Below, one piece after another: positions 27,418-35,500 of a stretch of 64,000 nt of DNA (the first letter of the stretch is position 1; each line of letters begins with the position of its first letter). Below the pieces are notes generated by a model. It saw only the letters and a list, made by a program, of their open reading frames with translations. It did no database searches and was not told the DNA's origin. The translations under genes were made by a program, and so were the position numbers. This DNA comes from UMGS1124 sp045541255 (lineage in GTDB: Bacteria; Bacillota_I; Bacilli_A; RF39; UBA660). The DNA lies in the NCBI GenBank assembly GCA_045541255.1, contig JAZQIU010000022.1:22139-86138 (forward strand). Direction: 5' to 3'.

Positions 27418-28614
27418 TTATTTTAATTTAATTTCTATATCTTTTTCTTTATATTCTTTACCAGCTACATATGCGATAGTTAATTTTATTGAATCTCCTT
27501 TTTTCTTTTTTAGTAATTCGTCTTGAATATCTCCAATATCATCTACTTTTTTCCCTTCTACTTTTGTAATGATGTTTCCAATCTCTAGTTCAGAATCTTC
27601 TGCATTACTTTTTGATGCAATTTTAGATATATAAAATCCTACTGGCATATTATAATTTTTACTTTGTTCTTTGGTTACTACATACCCTTCAACACCTAAT
27701 GTCATACCAGATGATATTTCTTCACCATTCATAAGAGATGTAATTAATTCTTTTACATCAGTTATAGGAATTGCAAATCCCATTCCTTCAATACTTGCTT
27801 CACTTGAAAAACCGTTAGATGAATATTTTGCTGAATTAATACCAATAACTTCCCCTTTGCTATTTAATAATGCACCTCCACTATTTCCACCATTAATAGC
27901 AGCATCTATTTGTATCATTTCATTTTTATATGTATCTATTTCAACTTCTCTATTCAATGCACTTACAACTCCAGTTGTAACTGATTGTCCATAACCTAAA
28001 GCATTACCAATTGCTATTACACCATTTCCTACTTTTAAATCATTAGAATCTCCTAATGTAGCAATTTTTATTTTTTCTAATGTTTCATTATCTATTTTAT
28101 TTAACTTAACTGAAATAACTGCAATATCTTTTCTCTCATTTGTACCCTTTATTTCTGCATCATAATCTTTTTCATTTATAAATTGAACTGATAATTCTTC
28201 AGCTCCTGCTACAACATGATTATTAGTTAAGATCAATAATTCATCATCATTCTTACTGACTATAATTCCAGAACCTGCACCTTCACTATATCTTTCAGTC
28301 CCCCAGAAATATGGTCCGTATTTACCTGAGGATATAAGTGTTTTACTTGTAATTGAAACAATTGAAGGCATTACTTCTTCTACTACTTCAGAAACATCAG
28401 TAATATATATACCTTCTTTTATTTTTGTATTAACATTTGTATAATTTAATTCTGCTTTCTTACCAATAGAAAAATTGAAATCAAAATCAACAAATTTAAA
28501 TATTAAAATTAATGCTAAAATTACTGATAAAATTATAATTACTATCGTTTTAGAATCTGTTTTTTTGCTATTATTTTCTATTTTTGCATCTATTATTTTT
28601 TCTTCCTTTTTCAT
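27418..28614 (-). CDS. htrA: HtrA/DegP-type serine protease with PDZ domain
   Basis: 398 residues. One N-terminal membrane anchor (about 24-41) places the enzyme outside the membrane. The trypsin-like domain has the full triad H133 ('TNNHVVAG'), D163 ('KDIAVISV') and S245 ('GGNSGGAL'). A C-terminal PDZ domain follows ('GFYISKIASKSNAE', 'DIGDIQDELL'). HtrA degrades or refolds damaged envelope proteins. It is cotranscribed with the upstream membrane metallopeptidase and RDD protein (3-base and 8-base gaps), an envelope quality-control operon. A two-component system lies directly upstream. Confidence 0.95.
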   Translation of the reverse strand: MKKEEKIIDAKIENNSKKTDSKTIVIIILSVILALILIFKFVDFDFNFSIGKKAELNYTNVNTKIKEGIYITDVSEVVEEVMPSIVSITSKTLISSGKYGPYFWGTERYSEGAGSGIIVSKNDDELLILTNNHVVAGAEELSVQFINEKDYDAEIKGTNERKDIAVISVKLNKIDNETLEKIKIATLGDSNDLKVGNGVIAIGNALGYGQSVTTGVVSALNREVEIDTYKNEMIQIDAAINGGNSGGALLNSKGEVIGINSAKYSSNGFSSEASIEGMGFAIPITDVKELITSLMNGEEISSGMTLGVEGYVVTKEQSKNYNMPVGFYISKIASKSNAEDSELEIGNIITKVEGKKVDDIGDIQDELLKKKKGDSIKLTIAYVAGKEYKEKDIEIKLK

Positions 28615-28617
28615 ATA

Positions 28618-29298
28618 TTAATCATCCCTTCTCCCAAACATTAATATCAATCTAAGTATTTGAATTATAGTAGTTGCTATACTCGCAACATAAGTTAATG
28701 CTGCTGCTGTCAACATTGTTTTTCCTTGCTTTAATTCTTTACTATTAAATATATGAGAATAATCTAACTCCGTAAGAGCTCTTTTGCTAGCATTTATTTC
28801 TACTGGTAAAGTAACTACTTGAAATAATAAAATAATTACTTCTGTCAAAATACCTAACCAAATAAGATTTTGAGAACTAAATAATAACCCTAACATAATA
28901 GCAAAGTATCCTGCATAAGATGAAAAATTAACTATTGGAACTAGCGAACTTCTAATTCTCATAAATTTATAGTTTTCTTTATCTTGAATTGCATGTCCAC
29001 ACTCATGACATGCAACTGCTACTGCACCTATACTAGCATCTCTATAAACATTACTTGATAATTTTATAACTTTTTTAGTAGGGTCATAATGATCTGTCAA
29101 GTATCCTCCTGTTTCTACAACATAAACATTATTAAGACCATTCTTATCTAATATATATCTTGCTGCTTCTGCACCTGTTATATTTCTATCATTTTTTATT
29201 TTTGAATATTTACTATATGATGAACTAACAAATGCTTGAGCAATCATTGTTATTATTAATGATATAAAAGTTAATCCATACACTACCATCCAATCCAT
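28618..29298 (-). CDS. YugP-like membrane zinc metallopeptidase
   Basis: 226 residues of the neutral zinc metallopeptidase 2 (YugP) family. An N-terminal membrane helix, then the zinc site 'HECGHAIQ' (H98, E99, H102), and three to four further helices. The fold resembles a membrane-embedded minigluzincin-like protease. GGTGAT precedes the ATG. It sits between the RDD-domain gene and htrA, suggesting a joint role in membrane protein turnover. The function of YugP proteins is poorly known. Confidence 0.9.
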   Translation of the reverse strand: MDWMVVYGLTFISLIITMIAQAFVSSSYSKYSKIKNDRNITGAEAARYILDKNGLNNVYVVETGGYLTDHYDPTKKVIKLSSNVYRDASIGAVAVACHECGHAIQDKENYKFMRIRSSLVPIVNFSSYAGYFAIMLGLLFSSQNLIWLGILTEVIILLFQVVTLPVEINASKRALTELDYSHIFNSKELKQGKTMLTAAALTYVASIATTIIQILRLILMFGRRDD

Positions 29299-29306
29299 AA
29301 TATCAC

Positions 29307-30149
29307 CTATTTAAACCTTTCCCTTAATTTTTCTTGTTCTTTATCTAATTTTTCTTTTTCTTTTTCTTCTTTTTCTTCTATAATTTCTGCTTCAATTACT
29401 TTTGAATGTGAGTAATTTGCATTCAAATCTATTACTTTTGTTCCTGCAATCATATCATGTAACCCTCTTTTATCTTTTCTGTATAAAACCATAAATAAAA
29501 TTGTCATTTCAATTATTCCAGAAACCATTGTTATATACTCATGAGCCAATAAATAAGCACCTTTGTTTATTACAAATAAAAGTATTAAGTTTAAAGAATT
29601 TGTTATTATCCCCGTTAATACAGTTGTTCTTAATAGCAACTTTAATATATTTGCCTTTTTATTATCTTTTGATACAACTTGAATTTGCAACATTTTTTTA
29701 CCTAAAGTTTGACCGTTACAGAAATATCCAAATACCGCAAAATATAAAAGTGTACATATTATTGTAATAATTGATGGAATGTAATTAATTTTCATTAATT
29801 CATAATTACTATCTTGATATACCTCATTATATTTACTATAAACAATATCATATATTTCATCATATTCTTTTTTTGTTATTTCTTCATCTTCGTAATATTT
29901 TGCCAAATCAATTATTTCAATGTATTCTTCTTGAAACTTTTCATATTCCTTCTTATCAATTTTTTTATCTTCATATTCTTCTTTAAAATCTTCAATAAAA
30001 TCAATATAAGGTTCTATTTTATCTTCATATTTTTCCACCTTATTCTCATATTCGTTATAATTCATATTAATCATTGGTAAAGTCGATAAACAACTCGATA
30101 AAATTGTAACTAACATCATATCAATTAAGTATGCTAAAATTCGTTTCAC
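29307..30149 (-). CDS. RDD-family membrane protein with coiled-coil loop
   Basis: 280 residues from GTG at 30147-30149, which AAGGTGA precedes by 5 bases; a GTG three codons upstream overlaps that site. RDD domain: an N-terminal 'KRILAYLIDM' helix, then two more membrane helices with 'GQTLGKKMLQIQV' and 'RGLHDMIAGTKV'. Inserted after the first helix is an unusual 80-residue charged coiled coil rich in Glu, Lys and Tyr, absent from typical RDD proteins. The C-terminus is a second charged helix. RDD proteins are implicated in transport or envelope homeostasis. First gene of the metallopeptidase-htrA unit. Confidence 0.85.
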   Translation of the reverse strand: MKRILAYLIDMMLVTILSSCLSTLPMINMNYNEYENKVEKYEDKIEPYIDFIEDFKEEYEDKKIDKKEYEKFQEEYIEIIDLAKYYEDEEITKKEYDEIYDIVYSKYNEVYQDSNYELMKINYIPSIITIICTLLYFAVFGYFCNGQTLGKKMLQIQVVSKDNKKANILKLLLRTTVLTGIITNSLNLILLFVINKGAYLLAHEYITMVSGIIEMTILFMVLYRKDKRGLHDMIAGTKVIDLNANYSHSKVIEAEIIEEKEEKEKEKLDKEQEKLRERFK

Positions 30150-30192
30150 TATATTCACCTTCCAGATAAATAATAAATTATAAAAATTATAA

Positions 30193-30222
30193 AATTATTA
30201 TTAAATTATTAAAAATTATTAA
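30193..30222. promoter_or_regulatory. AATTATTAA tandem box upstream of the RDD-htrA operon
   Basis: Two perfect AATTATTAA units (30204-30212, 30214-30222) with one base between, plus a near copy at 30193. On the minus strand TATAAT boxes follow within 20 bases and the RDD start lies 44 bases from the near copy. Confidence 0.6.
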
Positions 30223-30247
30223 AAAAGAATCATTACGATTCTTTTTT
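30221..30247. terminator. Terminator enclosing the histidine kinase stop codon
   Basis: AAAAAAGAATC (30221-30231) pairs with GATTCTTTTTT (30237-30247). The kinase stop codon is in the five-base loop, and a T-run follows on the minus strand. Confidence 0.9.
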
Positions 30248-31504
30248 CTTCTTTGGTATGCTAAACTCAATCGTTAAGCCACCATTATTATTGTTATATG
30301 CTTTGATTTTTCCCTTATGAAGAAGTATATTTTCTTTTACTATTGATAAACCCAATCCTGAATTTTTTCTTGAACTGTCAGTTGTGAATAAAGGATTAAA
30401 AATCTTATCAATTATTTCTTCTTTAACACCACAACCATTATCTGCTATTATGAAATTAACATTATTTTTATCATTTTTTACTTTTATTGTAATTTTTCCG
30501 TTTTCTGAAAGAAATTTTACACTATTAGATATAATATTGGAAAACACTCTTTTTATCTTAGTCATATTTATTTCAAGTACTTCTTTTTTACAATTCTCAT
30601 CAACAACAATTTCAAATTTAATATCATTTAATTCTAATTCATTCTTGTAATCTAATTCTATTTGTTTTATTAAATCATTTATACTTATATCTACAAACTT
30701 AATATCATTGTCTGAATGATTTATTAAATAATCATCAAAATTACTTGCTATTTCTTTTATATGATTAGATTTAATGTTTATAATATCATTATATTTTTTT
30801 ATAGTTCTTAAATCTTTTTCATTTTTTATCAAATCTGAATATCCAATAATAGATGTTAAAGGGGTTTTTATATCATGAGATATACTTGCAATTATTCTAT
30901 TTTTTTCTTCATTATTTTTATCTAATGATTCTGTTAAAGTGACAAATTCATTTTGAATTACATCGATATCACTATTTAATTTATTTCTTGTTGGTTTTCT
31001 ACCATATTTATAATTTTTCATATCCTCTATTAATTTAGATATTGGATTCACAATAGCTTTATTAGAAAAGAAATATACTACAACTAATATAATTATAAGT
31101 AAAAATAATTGAATTTTGAAAAAATCAAAAAAAGTTCCCCAACCAGTAGAATTTTGGTTAAAATAACCCTTTACTAGATAATGTTCGTTTCCTACCTTAA
31201 TTAAATCTGATATAAATAAAAGATCTGTATGTTCATTTTCTGACTCTTTTACAAGTTCATTATTGAAAGCAGTTATGGAATAATTTATTTTCTTTTCATC
31301 CAATACATTTATCAATTCTTCAATAGAATTATAATCTTGTGAAACAATTTCATTTTTTAATTTTAATGAATCGTCATAAACCTTCTGAATTGATGGTTTT
31401 AAATAACCCATTCCCCAAACAATTAAGCAAAGTAAGTTAAAAATAAGTGTAACAAATAGTCCTAATATTATTTTTCTATGAATTGATTTACTATTTTTAA
31501 ACAT
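30233..31504 (-). CDS. Sensor histidine kinase
   Basis: 423 residues from the ATG at 31502-31504, chosen because GGAG is 6 bases upstream; it overlaps the response regulator by 8 bases. Topology: a membrane helix near residues 12-33, an external sensor loop of about 90 residues, a second helix near 130-150, then HAMP, a DHp domain with the phosphoacceptor His in 'SHDIKTPLTSIIGY', and a HATPase domain with 'NIISNSVKF', 'DNGCGV' and 'GLGLSIVKE'. It phosphorylates the adjacent OmpR-type regulator. Its signal is unknown; neighbours suggest envelope stress. Confidence 0.95.
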   Translation of the reverse strand: MFKNSKSIHRKIILGLFVTLIFNLLCLIVWGMGYLKPSIQKVYDDSLKLKNEIVSQDYNSIEELINVLDEKKINYSITAFNNELVKESENEHTDLLFISDLIKVGNEHYLVKGYFNQNSTGWGTFFDFFKIQLFLLIIILVVVYFFSNKAIVNPISKLIEDMKNYKYGRKPTRNKLNSDIDVIQNEFVTLTESLDKNNEEKNRIIASISHDIKTPLTSIIGYSDLIKNEKDLRTIKKYNDIINIKSNHIKEIASNFDDYLINHSDNDIKFVDISINDLIKQIELDYKNELELNDIKFEIVVDENCKKEVLEINMTKIKRVFSNIISNSVKFLSENGKITIKVKNDKNNVNFIIADNGCGVKEEIIDKIFNPLFTTDSSRKNSGLGLSIVKENILLHKGKIKAYNNNNGGLTIEFSIPKKKKES

Positions 31505-32192
31505 TAGTTTCTCCATTTACAAATTTATATCCATAACCCCATATAGTTATAATATACTTTGCATCTTTATCAAGTTTATCTCTTAAATTTTTAATATTTA
31601 CAGCTATTGTTCCAATATCTCCGTAATCACTACCCCATACAGATTCAAATATTTGTTCTTTTGATAAAGCAATATCTTTATTTTTAACTAAATAACTTAA
31701 TAATTCAAATTCTTTTGTTGTAAGTTCAACTACTTTATCATCTTTTTTTGCAATAAATTTGTTTGGATTTATTGATATTTTACCAACAACAATTTCATCA
31801 GCATCATTTGTTATTATTTGCTCTCTTATTCTGTCATTCATTCTTAAATGTGCTTTAACTTTAGCAACCAATTCTTTATTATTAAATGGTTTAGTAATAT
31901 AATCATCTGCTCCGATCTCATATCCAACTATTTTATCCACAACATCATTTTTTGCTGATACAAAGACAATTGGACAAGAAACGGAAGATCTTATTTTTGC
32001 ACAAAGTTCTGTTCCACTTATTTCAGGCATCATTATATCTAAAAGAATCAAATTGTATTTTTTTAAATTAGGATCATCTATTACTAATTTAGGATTATTG
32101 ATTATAGATACTTCAATTTTTTCTTTTTCCAAAACTAATTTCATTAATTCAGAAATATCTTTATCATCATCTACTATAAGTATTTTTGCCAT
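31497..32192 (-). CDS. OmpR-family response regulator
   Basis: 231 residues. The receiver domain has acidic residues 'VDDDKD' at 7-12, phosphoacceptor D52 in 'LILLDIMMPE', and the conserved Lys in 'VSAKND'. The C-terminal winged helix ('ELTTKEFELLSYLV', 'TIAVNIKNLRDKL', 'ITIWGYGYKF') is OmpR/PhoB type, which binds tandem direct repeats with a 10-11 base period. That matches the AATTATTAA tandem boxes found upstream of nearby operons. Cotranscribed with the kinase. Confidence 0.95.
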   Translation of the reverse strand: MAKILIVDDDKDISELMKLVLEKEKIEVSIINNPKLVIDDPNLKKYNLILLDIMMPEISGTELCAKIRSSVSCPIVFVSAKNDVVDKIVGYEIGADDYITKPFNNKELVAKVKAHLRMNDRIREQIITNDADEIVVGKISINPNKFIAKKDDKVVELTTKEFELLSYLVKNKDIALSKEQIFESVWGSDYGDIGTIAVNIKNLRDKLDKDAKYIITIWGYGYKFVNGETNV

Positions 32193-32226
32193 TTAATCAC
32201 TTCCTAACTATATTATACTACAAATT

Positions 32227-32472
32227 TTACTTGATTTTTATTTTAGATAAAATTTCTTTTATTTCTTCATCATTTAAAATCATTCCTTCGGATACTAATT
32301 TCTTATTAATCACCAATCCTGGTTTTTCTTTTACTTTGTATTTATTTATAGAATATTCTGCATTTGCCTTAATAACTTGAATATATGGACTAATTTCTTC
32401 GGCAACCTTATTCACTTTATTATACAAAACTAAACCCTTTTCACAATCACTACCTACTATTTCAACAATCAT
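32227..32472 (-). CDS. Small thioredoxin-like protein with single active-site Cys
   Basis: 81 residues, paralogue of the protein at 19758-20000. 'EIVGSDCEKGLVLYN' gives the first strand and one active-site Cys; the family's second Cys is replaced by Gly (CxxG). 'KEKPGLVINKKLVSEG' carries the cis-Pro region of thioredoxins. The start here is an ordinary ATG, which aligns with the ATA codon of the paralogue. It lies just upstream of the two-component genes on the same strand and may be cotranscribed with them. With one Cys it probably does not act as a classical disulfide exchanger. Confidence 0.8.
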   Translation of the reverse strand: MIVEIVGSDCEKGLVLYNKVNKVAEEISPYIQVIKANAEYSINKYKVKEKPGLVINKKLVSEGMILNDEEIKEILSKIKIK

Positions 32473-32482
32473 GTTAAACCTC

Positions 32483-32926
32483 CTATCTGATTATTTCAAT
32501 TTTTAATTTTTTTAAAGCTATCACTTTTACTTTTTGCCCACAATTTGGACACTTCGCTTTTTTTATTCCTCTATTCATTGGTAAAGGAAGTTTTAATGTA
32601 GTATGACATTTATGACATTTTTTATATATATGATCTTTATCCTTCAAATTTCGTTTTATATTATTAAATGGTTTTAATATATTTTTCTTTAATTTTAGAA
32701 ATGCAACATTTTCGTCACTTCTTTTATATATTTTCTTTGAGAAACATCGATAAAACATAATAAAAACTATGATAATTTCTAATGTTGAAATTATTGTTGA
32801 TTTTAAAAATAAATTTACAATTAATAATATAAAATACAACTTAAATAAAAACTTATATAAATCATCTGTTCCATATCTACCATACATAAATTTTTGAAAT
32901 TTTCGATTAAAATTCACTATATTCAC
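32483..32926 (-). CDS. Membrane protein with C-terminal zinc ribbon
   Basis: 147 residues. Two closely spaced hydrophobic segments (about 25-45 and 47-61) are followed by a basic linker and a zinc ribbon with two Cys pairs, 'CHKCHTTLKLPL' and 'CPNCGQKV'. Similar short proteins are widespread in low-GC Firmicutes and uncharacterised. It precedes the thioredoxin-like gene by 10 bases in the same direction, suggesting one unit with the two-component system. A redox or metal-dependent link is possible but not shown. Confidence 0.7.
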   Translation of the reverse strand: MNIVNFNRKFQKFMYGRYGTDDLYKFLFKLYFILLIVNLFLKSTIISTLEIIIVFIMFYRCFSKKIYKRSDENVAFLKLKKNILKPFNNIKRNLKDKDHIYKKCHKCHTTLKLPLPMNRGIKKAKCPNCGQKVKVIALKKLKIEIIR

Positions 32927-33009
32927 CTCTCTAGAATATTCATAAGTTTTCTTAAATAGTCATCTATCATGTTATATATTTTAAAAACTATTAATTATAT
33001 TTTTAATAT

Positions 33010-33189
33010 CTACTCTTCTTCTATATTTTTCTTGTTTTTAATATTTTTTGTCTTGTCTATTAACTTATCAGTTTTATTCTTTATATCTTTTCTAATTTCA
33101 GAACCTTTTTTTGAAGCAAGTAATATACCAGCTCCAACTCCAACTGCTGTTCCTACAGCTAATGCCCCTAATACTTTTTTCTTACTCAT
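33010..33189 (-). CDS. YtxH-like small membrane protein
   Basis: 59 residues. A basic start 'MSKKKVLGALAVG' leads into a Gly/Ala-rich helix ('VGVGAGILLASKKGSEIRKD') and a Lys-rich amphipathic tail. This is the YtxH/general-stress pattern of Firmicutes, small proteins associated with envelope stress. GGAGAG lies upstream of the ATG. It sits 21 bases after the lipid kinase gene on the same strand, so the two may be cotranscribed. Confidence 0.8.
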   Translation of the reverse strand: MSKKKVLGALAVGTAVGVGAGILLASKKGSEIRKDIKNKTDKLIDKTKNIKNKKNIEEE

Positions 33190-33210
33190 TTTTAATCTCT
33201 CCTTTTATTT

Positions 33211-34140
33211 TTATACATTAACACTAAACAATTTTTTCTTATAATGTTTTGGTATTAAAAATTTCATCTTACTAGATACTTTTATATTATATTCATTACC
33301 AAAATATTCAAATTTTTCACCATCTATACACCAATTCTTATCAAGTTTATCGATAAATTTTATAGAAACATCATGTGCTTTCAATGAAATAATATCATCA
33401 GGATTTTTGCCGAATATATATTTTAAAAAGTTTTTAATAAAATCTTTTTTTGAACTGGATTTACATAATAATACTTCTATCCTTTCATCATTTAAACAAA
33501 CATCTTTGTGAAAGTTACTAATACCTGCAATATGATCTGCATTGGAAACCATTATTAAAGAATATAACCCATTTATTTTTATTCCGTCAACTTCAACCTC
33601 TGCATTATATCTTTTCATTTTATTAAAAATCTCTGTTATTCCTTCTTTAATATAAGCCCTATAACCAGACTTCTTTTTATCTTCACTCTTTGTTTCATAC
33701 GGGATATTCATAAGTTTACCCATACCAACTACATAAACAAATGGATTATCATTTATTGTACCAATATCATAATCCTTTTCCACACCATCTAATGCCAAAT
33801 TTATATTGTCAACAGGATTTTTTCCATATCCAAGCATTGTTGCGACATCATTGCATGTCCCACTCGGTAAAGGGCATATTGTTAATTTATTCTTTCTATA
33901 ATAATTTCCTCTTATAACCTCATTTAATGTTCCATCTCCACCTATTGAGAAAACAATATTATAATTTTTGGCATTTGTTATTATTTCAGTTGCATGATTT
34001 TTATATTTTGTAGCTAAAACATCAACTTTGTATCCATTATCCTTTAAAATATCTTGATAGATTGCTAAAACATCTTCACTAATAGCTTTACCACTATTTG
34101 GATTATAGATAATTAGACACTTTTTTATATCATCTTTCAT
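33211..34140 (-). CDS. Diacylglycerol kinase-family lipid kinase (DgkB/YegS type)
   Basis: 309 residues from the ATG at 34138-34140 (AAGGTG 6 bases upstream; an earlier in-frame ATG lacks a site). DAGK catalytic domain: 'IIYNPNSGK' near the N-terminus and the nucleotide loop 'SIGGDGTLNEV' (about 65-75), then 'CPLPSGTCNDVATMLGYG'. It phosphorylates diacylglycerol or a related lipid at the membrane. Because the neighbouring operon makes a glycolipid, it may recycle diacylglycerol released in that pathway. Preceded by two tandem AATTATTAA boxes and a TATAAT. Confidence 0.92.
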   Translation of the reverse strand: MKDDIKKCLIIYNPNSGKAISEDVLAIYQDILKDNGYKVDVLATKYKNHATEIITNAKNYNIVFSIGGDGTLNEVIRGNYYRKNKLTICPLPSGTCNDVATMLGYGKNPVDNINLALDGVEKDYDIGTINDNPFVYVVGMGKLMNIPYETKSEDKKKSGYRAYIKEGITEIFNKMKRYNAEVEVDGIKINGLYSLIMVSNADHIAGISNFHKDVCLNDERIEVLLCKSSSKKDFIKNFLKYIFGKNPDDIISLKAHDVSIKFIDKLDKNWCIDGEKFEYFGNEYNIKVSSKMKFLIPKHYKKKLFSVNV

Positions 34141-34200
34141 ATCTCGCACCTTCTTCATCTAATAAACCAAGTTAATTATAAAAAAATATTATTAAAAATC

Positions 34201-34227
34201 AGTTATTAAATTATTAAAAATTATTAA
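34201..34227. promoter_or_regulatory. AATTATTAA tandem box upstream of the lipid kinase
   Basis: AATTATTAA at 34209-34217 and 34219-34227, 10-base period, with a near copy AGTTATTAA at 34201. On the minus strand a TATAAT lies downstream, before the lipid kinase start. Confidence 0.6.
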
Positions 34228-34229
34228 AA

Positions 34230-34318
34230 AAAGAAAATCTATACATATCATTTAATTAAATGATAATCATATAGAAAGAAAGGAGTATTTATCTTCTATA
34301 TGTAAGTAGATTTTCTTT
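34230..34318 (-). terminator. Branched (three-way) terminator-like RNA structure
   Basis: Outer arms AAAGAAAATCTA (34230-34241) and TAGATTTTCTTT (34307-34318) close a structure containing a perfect 20-base palindrome, TATCATTTAATTAAATGATA (34246-34265), and a second hairpin CATATAGAA/TTCTATATG (34268-34302). A run of seven T follows on the minus strand. It lies downstream of the CNNM/CBS gene and is much more elaborate than the other terminators here. It may be a terminator plus a structured 3'-end RNA. Confidence 0.6.
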
Positions 34319-34390
34319 TTATTGTATCTTATTAATTAAATAAAATACAATTTTAGCATACTTTTAAAAAATTATATAATCATTATTATT

Positions 34391-34407
34391 TTATTAAAAA
34401 TTATTAA
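34391..34407. promoter_or_regulatory. AATTATTAA-type box after the CNNM/CBS gene
   Basis: TTATTAA at 34391-34397 and AATTATTAA at 34399-34407, 10-base period. It lies between the CNNM/CBS stop and the branched structure, which is not a position expected for a promoter of a known gene. Confidence 0.4.
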
Positions 34408-34448
34408 ATATTAAAAACATTTTGTCAATCTAATTTTTACTTGTAAAA

Positions 34449-35483
34449 TCAGATTTCCTTTTTATCAATTTCGTATTCATCATAAATATTCCCCATAATT
34501 TCTTCTACTGCATCTTCAACTGTTACTATTCCTACAAATTTATTATCTTTATAAACAGCGCCAATGCTTTCATTCTTTTCCTGCATATATCTAAACACAT
34601 CATCTATTTTTTCCTTAAAATTAAATTGATGAATAGGTCTAATTATGTCTTTTATTTGAAGATTTTTATCCTCTCTATGATGAATGATAAAGTCTTTTAC
34701 ATTGAGAACTCCTATTATATTATTTTTATTATTATCATATACTGGAAATCTAGAAAATTTAGTTTCCTTGATTTTTAAAATATTATCTTTTAAAGTATTA
34801 TTAATATCCAACATAACTACATCGTTTTTAGGAGTCATTACTTTATCAACTTCTATGTCATTGAATTTAAAAATATTTAAAATATATTCCTTTTCTTTTT
34901 CTTCAATTATTCCTTCTTCTTTTCCAGTTATTATAATCTTTTTAATATCCTCTTCTGTTAAATCATTACTTTTTTCTTTTATATTAAAGATTTTACATAT
35001 CAATTCAGTTGAAAAAGTCAAAAACTTAATTAAAGGATTAAATATAATATTAACTAATTTTATTAAATTAACAAAAGTAATAGCAACTTTATATGGATCG
35101 TTAATTGCTATTTTTTTGGGAACTAATTCACCAAAAACTAATGTAAAATACGATAGTACTATTGTAATTATAATTACTAATATACTTCTTAATACTGATT
35201 GAGAAAGAAAAGAAATATTAATTATTCCTAAAAAATAATCCGCAAAATAATCTGCTGCAAAGGCACTTGCAAGAAAACCAGCTAATGTTATTCCAATTTG
35301 AATTGTTGACAAAAAAGAAGAAGAATTATCCAATATTTTAATTATACTTTTTGCTTTTTTGTTTCCTTTTTTACTTTCCTCTTTTAACTCATATTTATCT
35401 AAAGACAAGAAAGCTAATTCACTTGCTGAAAAAACACCATTTATACTTATCAAAATAATTAATAATACAATACTAAAAAACAT
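34449..35483 (-). CDS. CNNM-domain/CBS-pair membrane protein (HlyC/CorC family)
   Basis: 344 residues. The N-terminal CNNM domain has about four membrane helices ('SASELAFLSLDKYELKE', 'LVFGELVPKKIA'), followed by two CBS motifs ('DKVMTPKNDVVML', 'IGVLNVKDFI', 'FVGIVTVEDAVEEIMG'). Family members bind adenine nucleotides and transport or sense magnesium or other cations. The extra C-terminal CorC_HlyC domain of many relatives is absent, so it is a short form. AAGGTGAT precedes the ATG. It lies 17 bases downstream of the calcium-type P-ATPase on the same strand, hinting at joint control of divalent cations. Confidence 0.9.
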   Translation of the reverse strand: MFFSIVLLIILISINGVFSASELAFLSLDKYELKEESKKGNKKAKSIIKILDNSSSFLSTIQIGITLAGFLASAFAADYFADYFLGIINISFLSQSVLRSILVIIITIVLSYFTLVFGELVPKKIAINDPYKVAITFVNLIKLVNIIFNPLIKFLTFSTELICKIFNIKEKSNDLTEEDIKKIIITGKEEGIIEEKEKEYILNIFKFNDIEVDKVMTPKNDVVMLDINNTLKDNILKIKETKFSRFPVYDNNKNNIIGVLNVKDFIIHHREDKNLQIKDIIRPIHQFNFKEKIDDVFRYMQEKNESIGAVYKDNKFVGIVTVEDAVEEIMGNIYDEYEIDKKEI

Positions 35484-35500
35484 TTTATCACCTTATCTTT

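Noticed and set aside
34684..35202. Long plus-strand frame (172 codons) opposite the CNNM/CBS gene
   Set aside because: It is antisense to a clearly coding gene, has no ribosome site and reads as low-complexity hydrophobic sequence.
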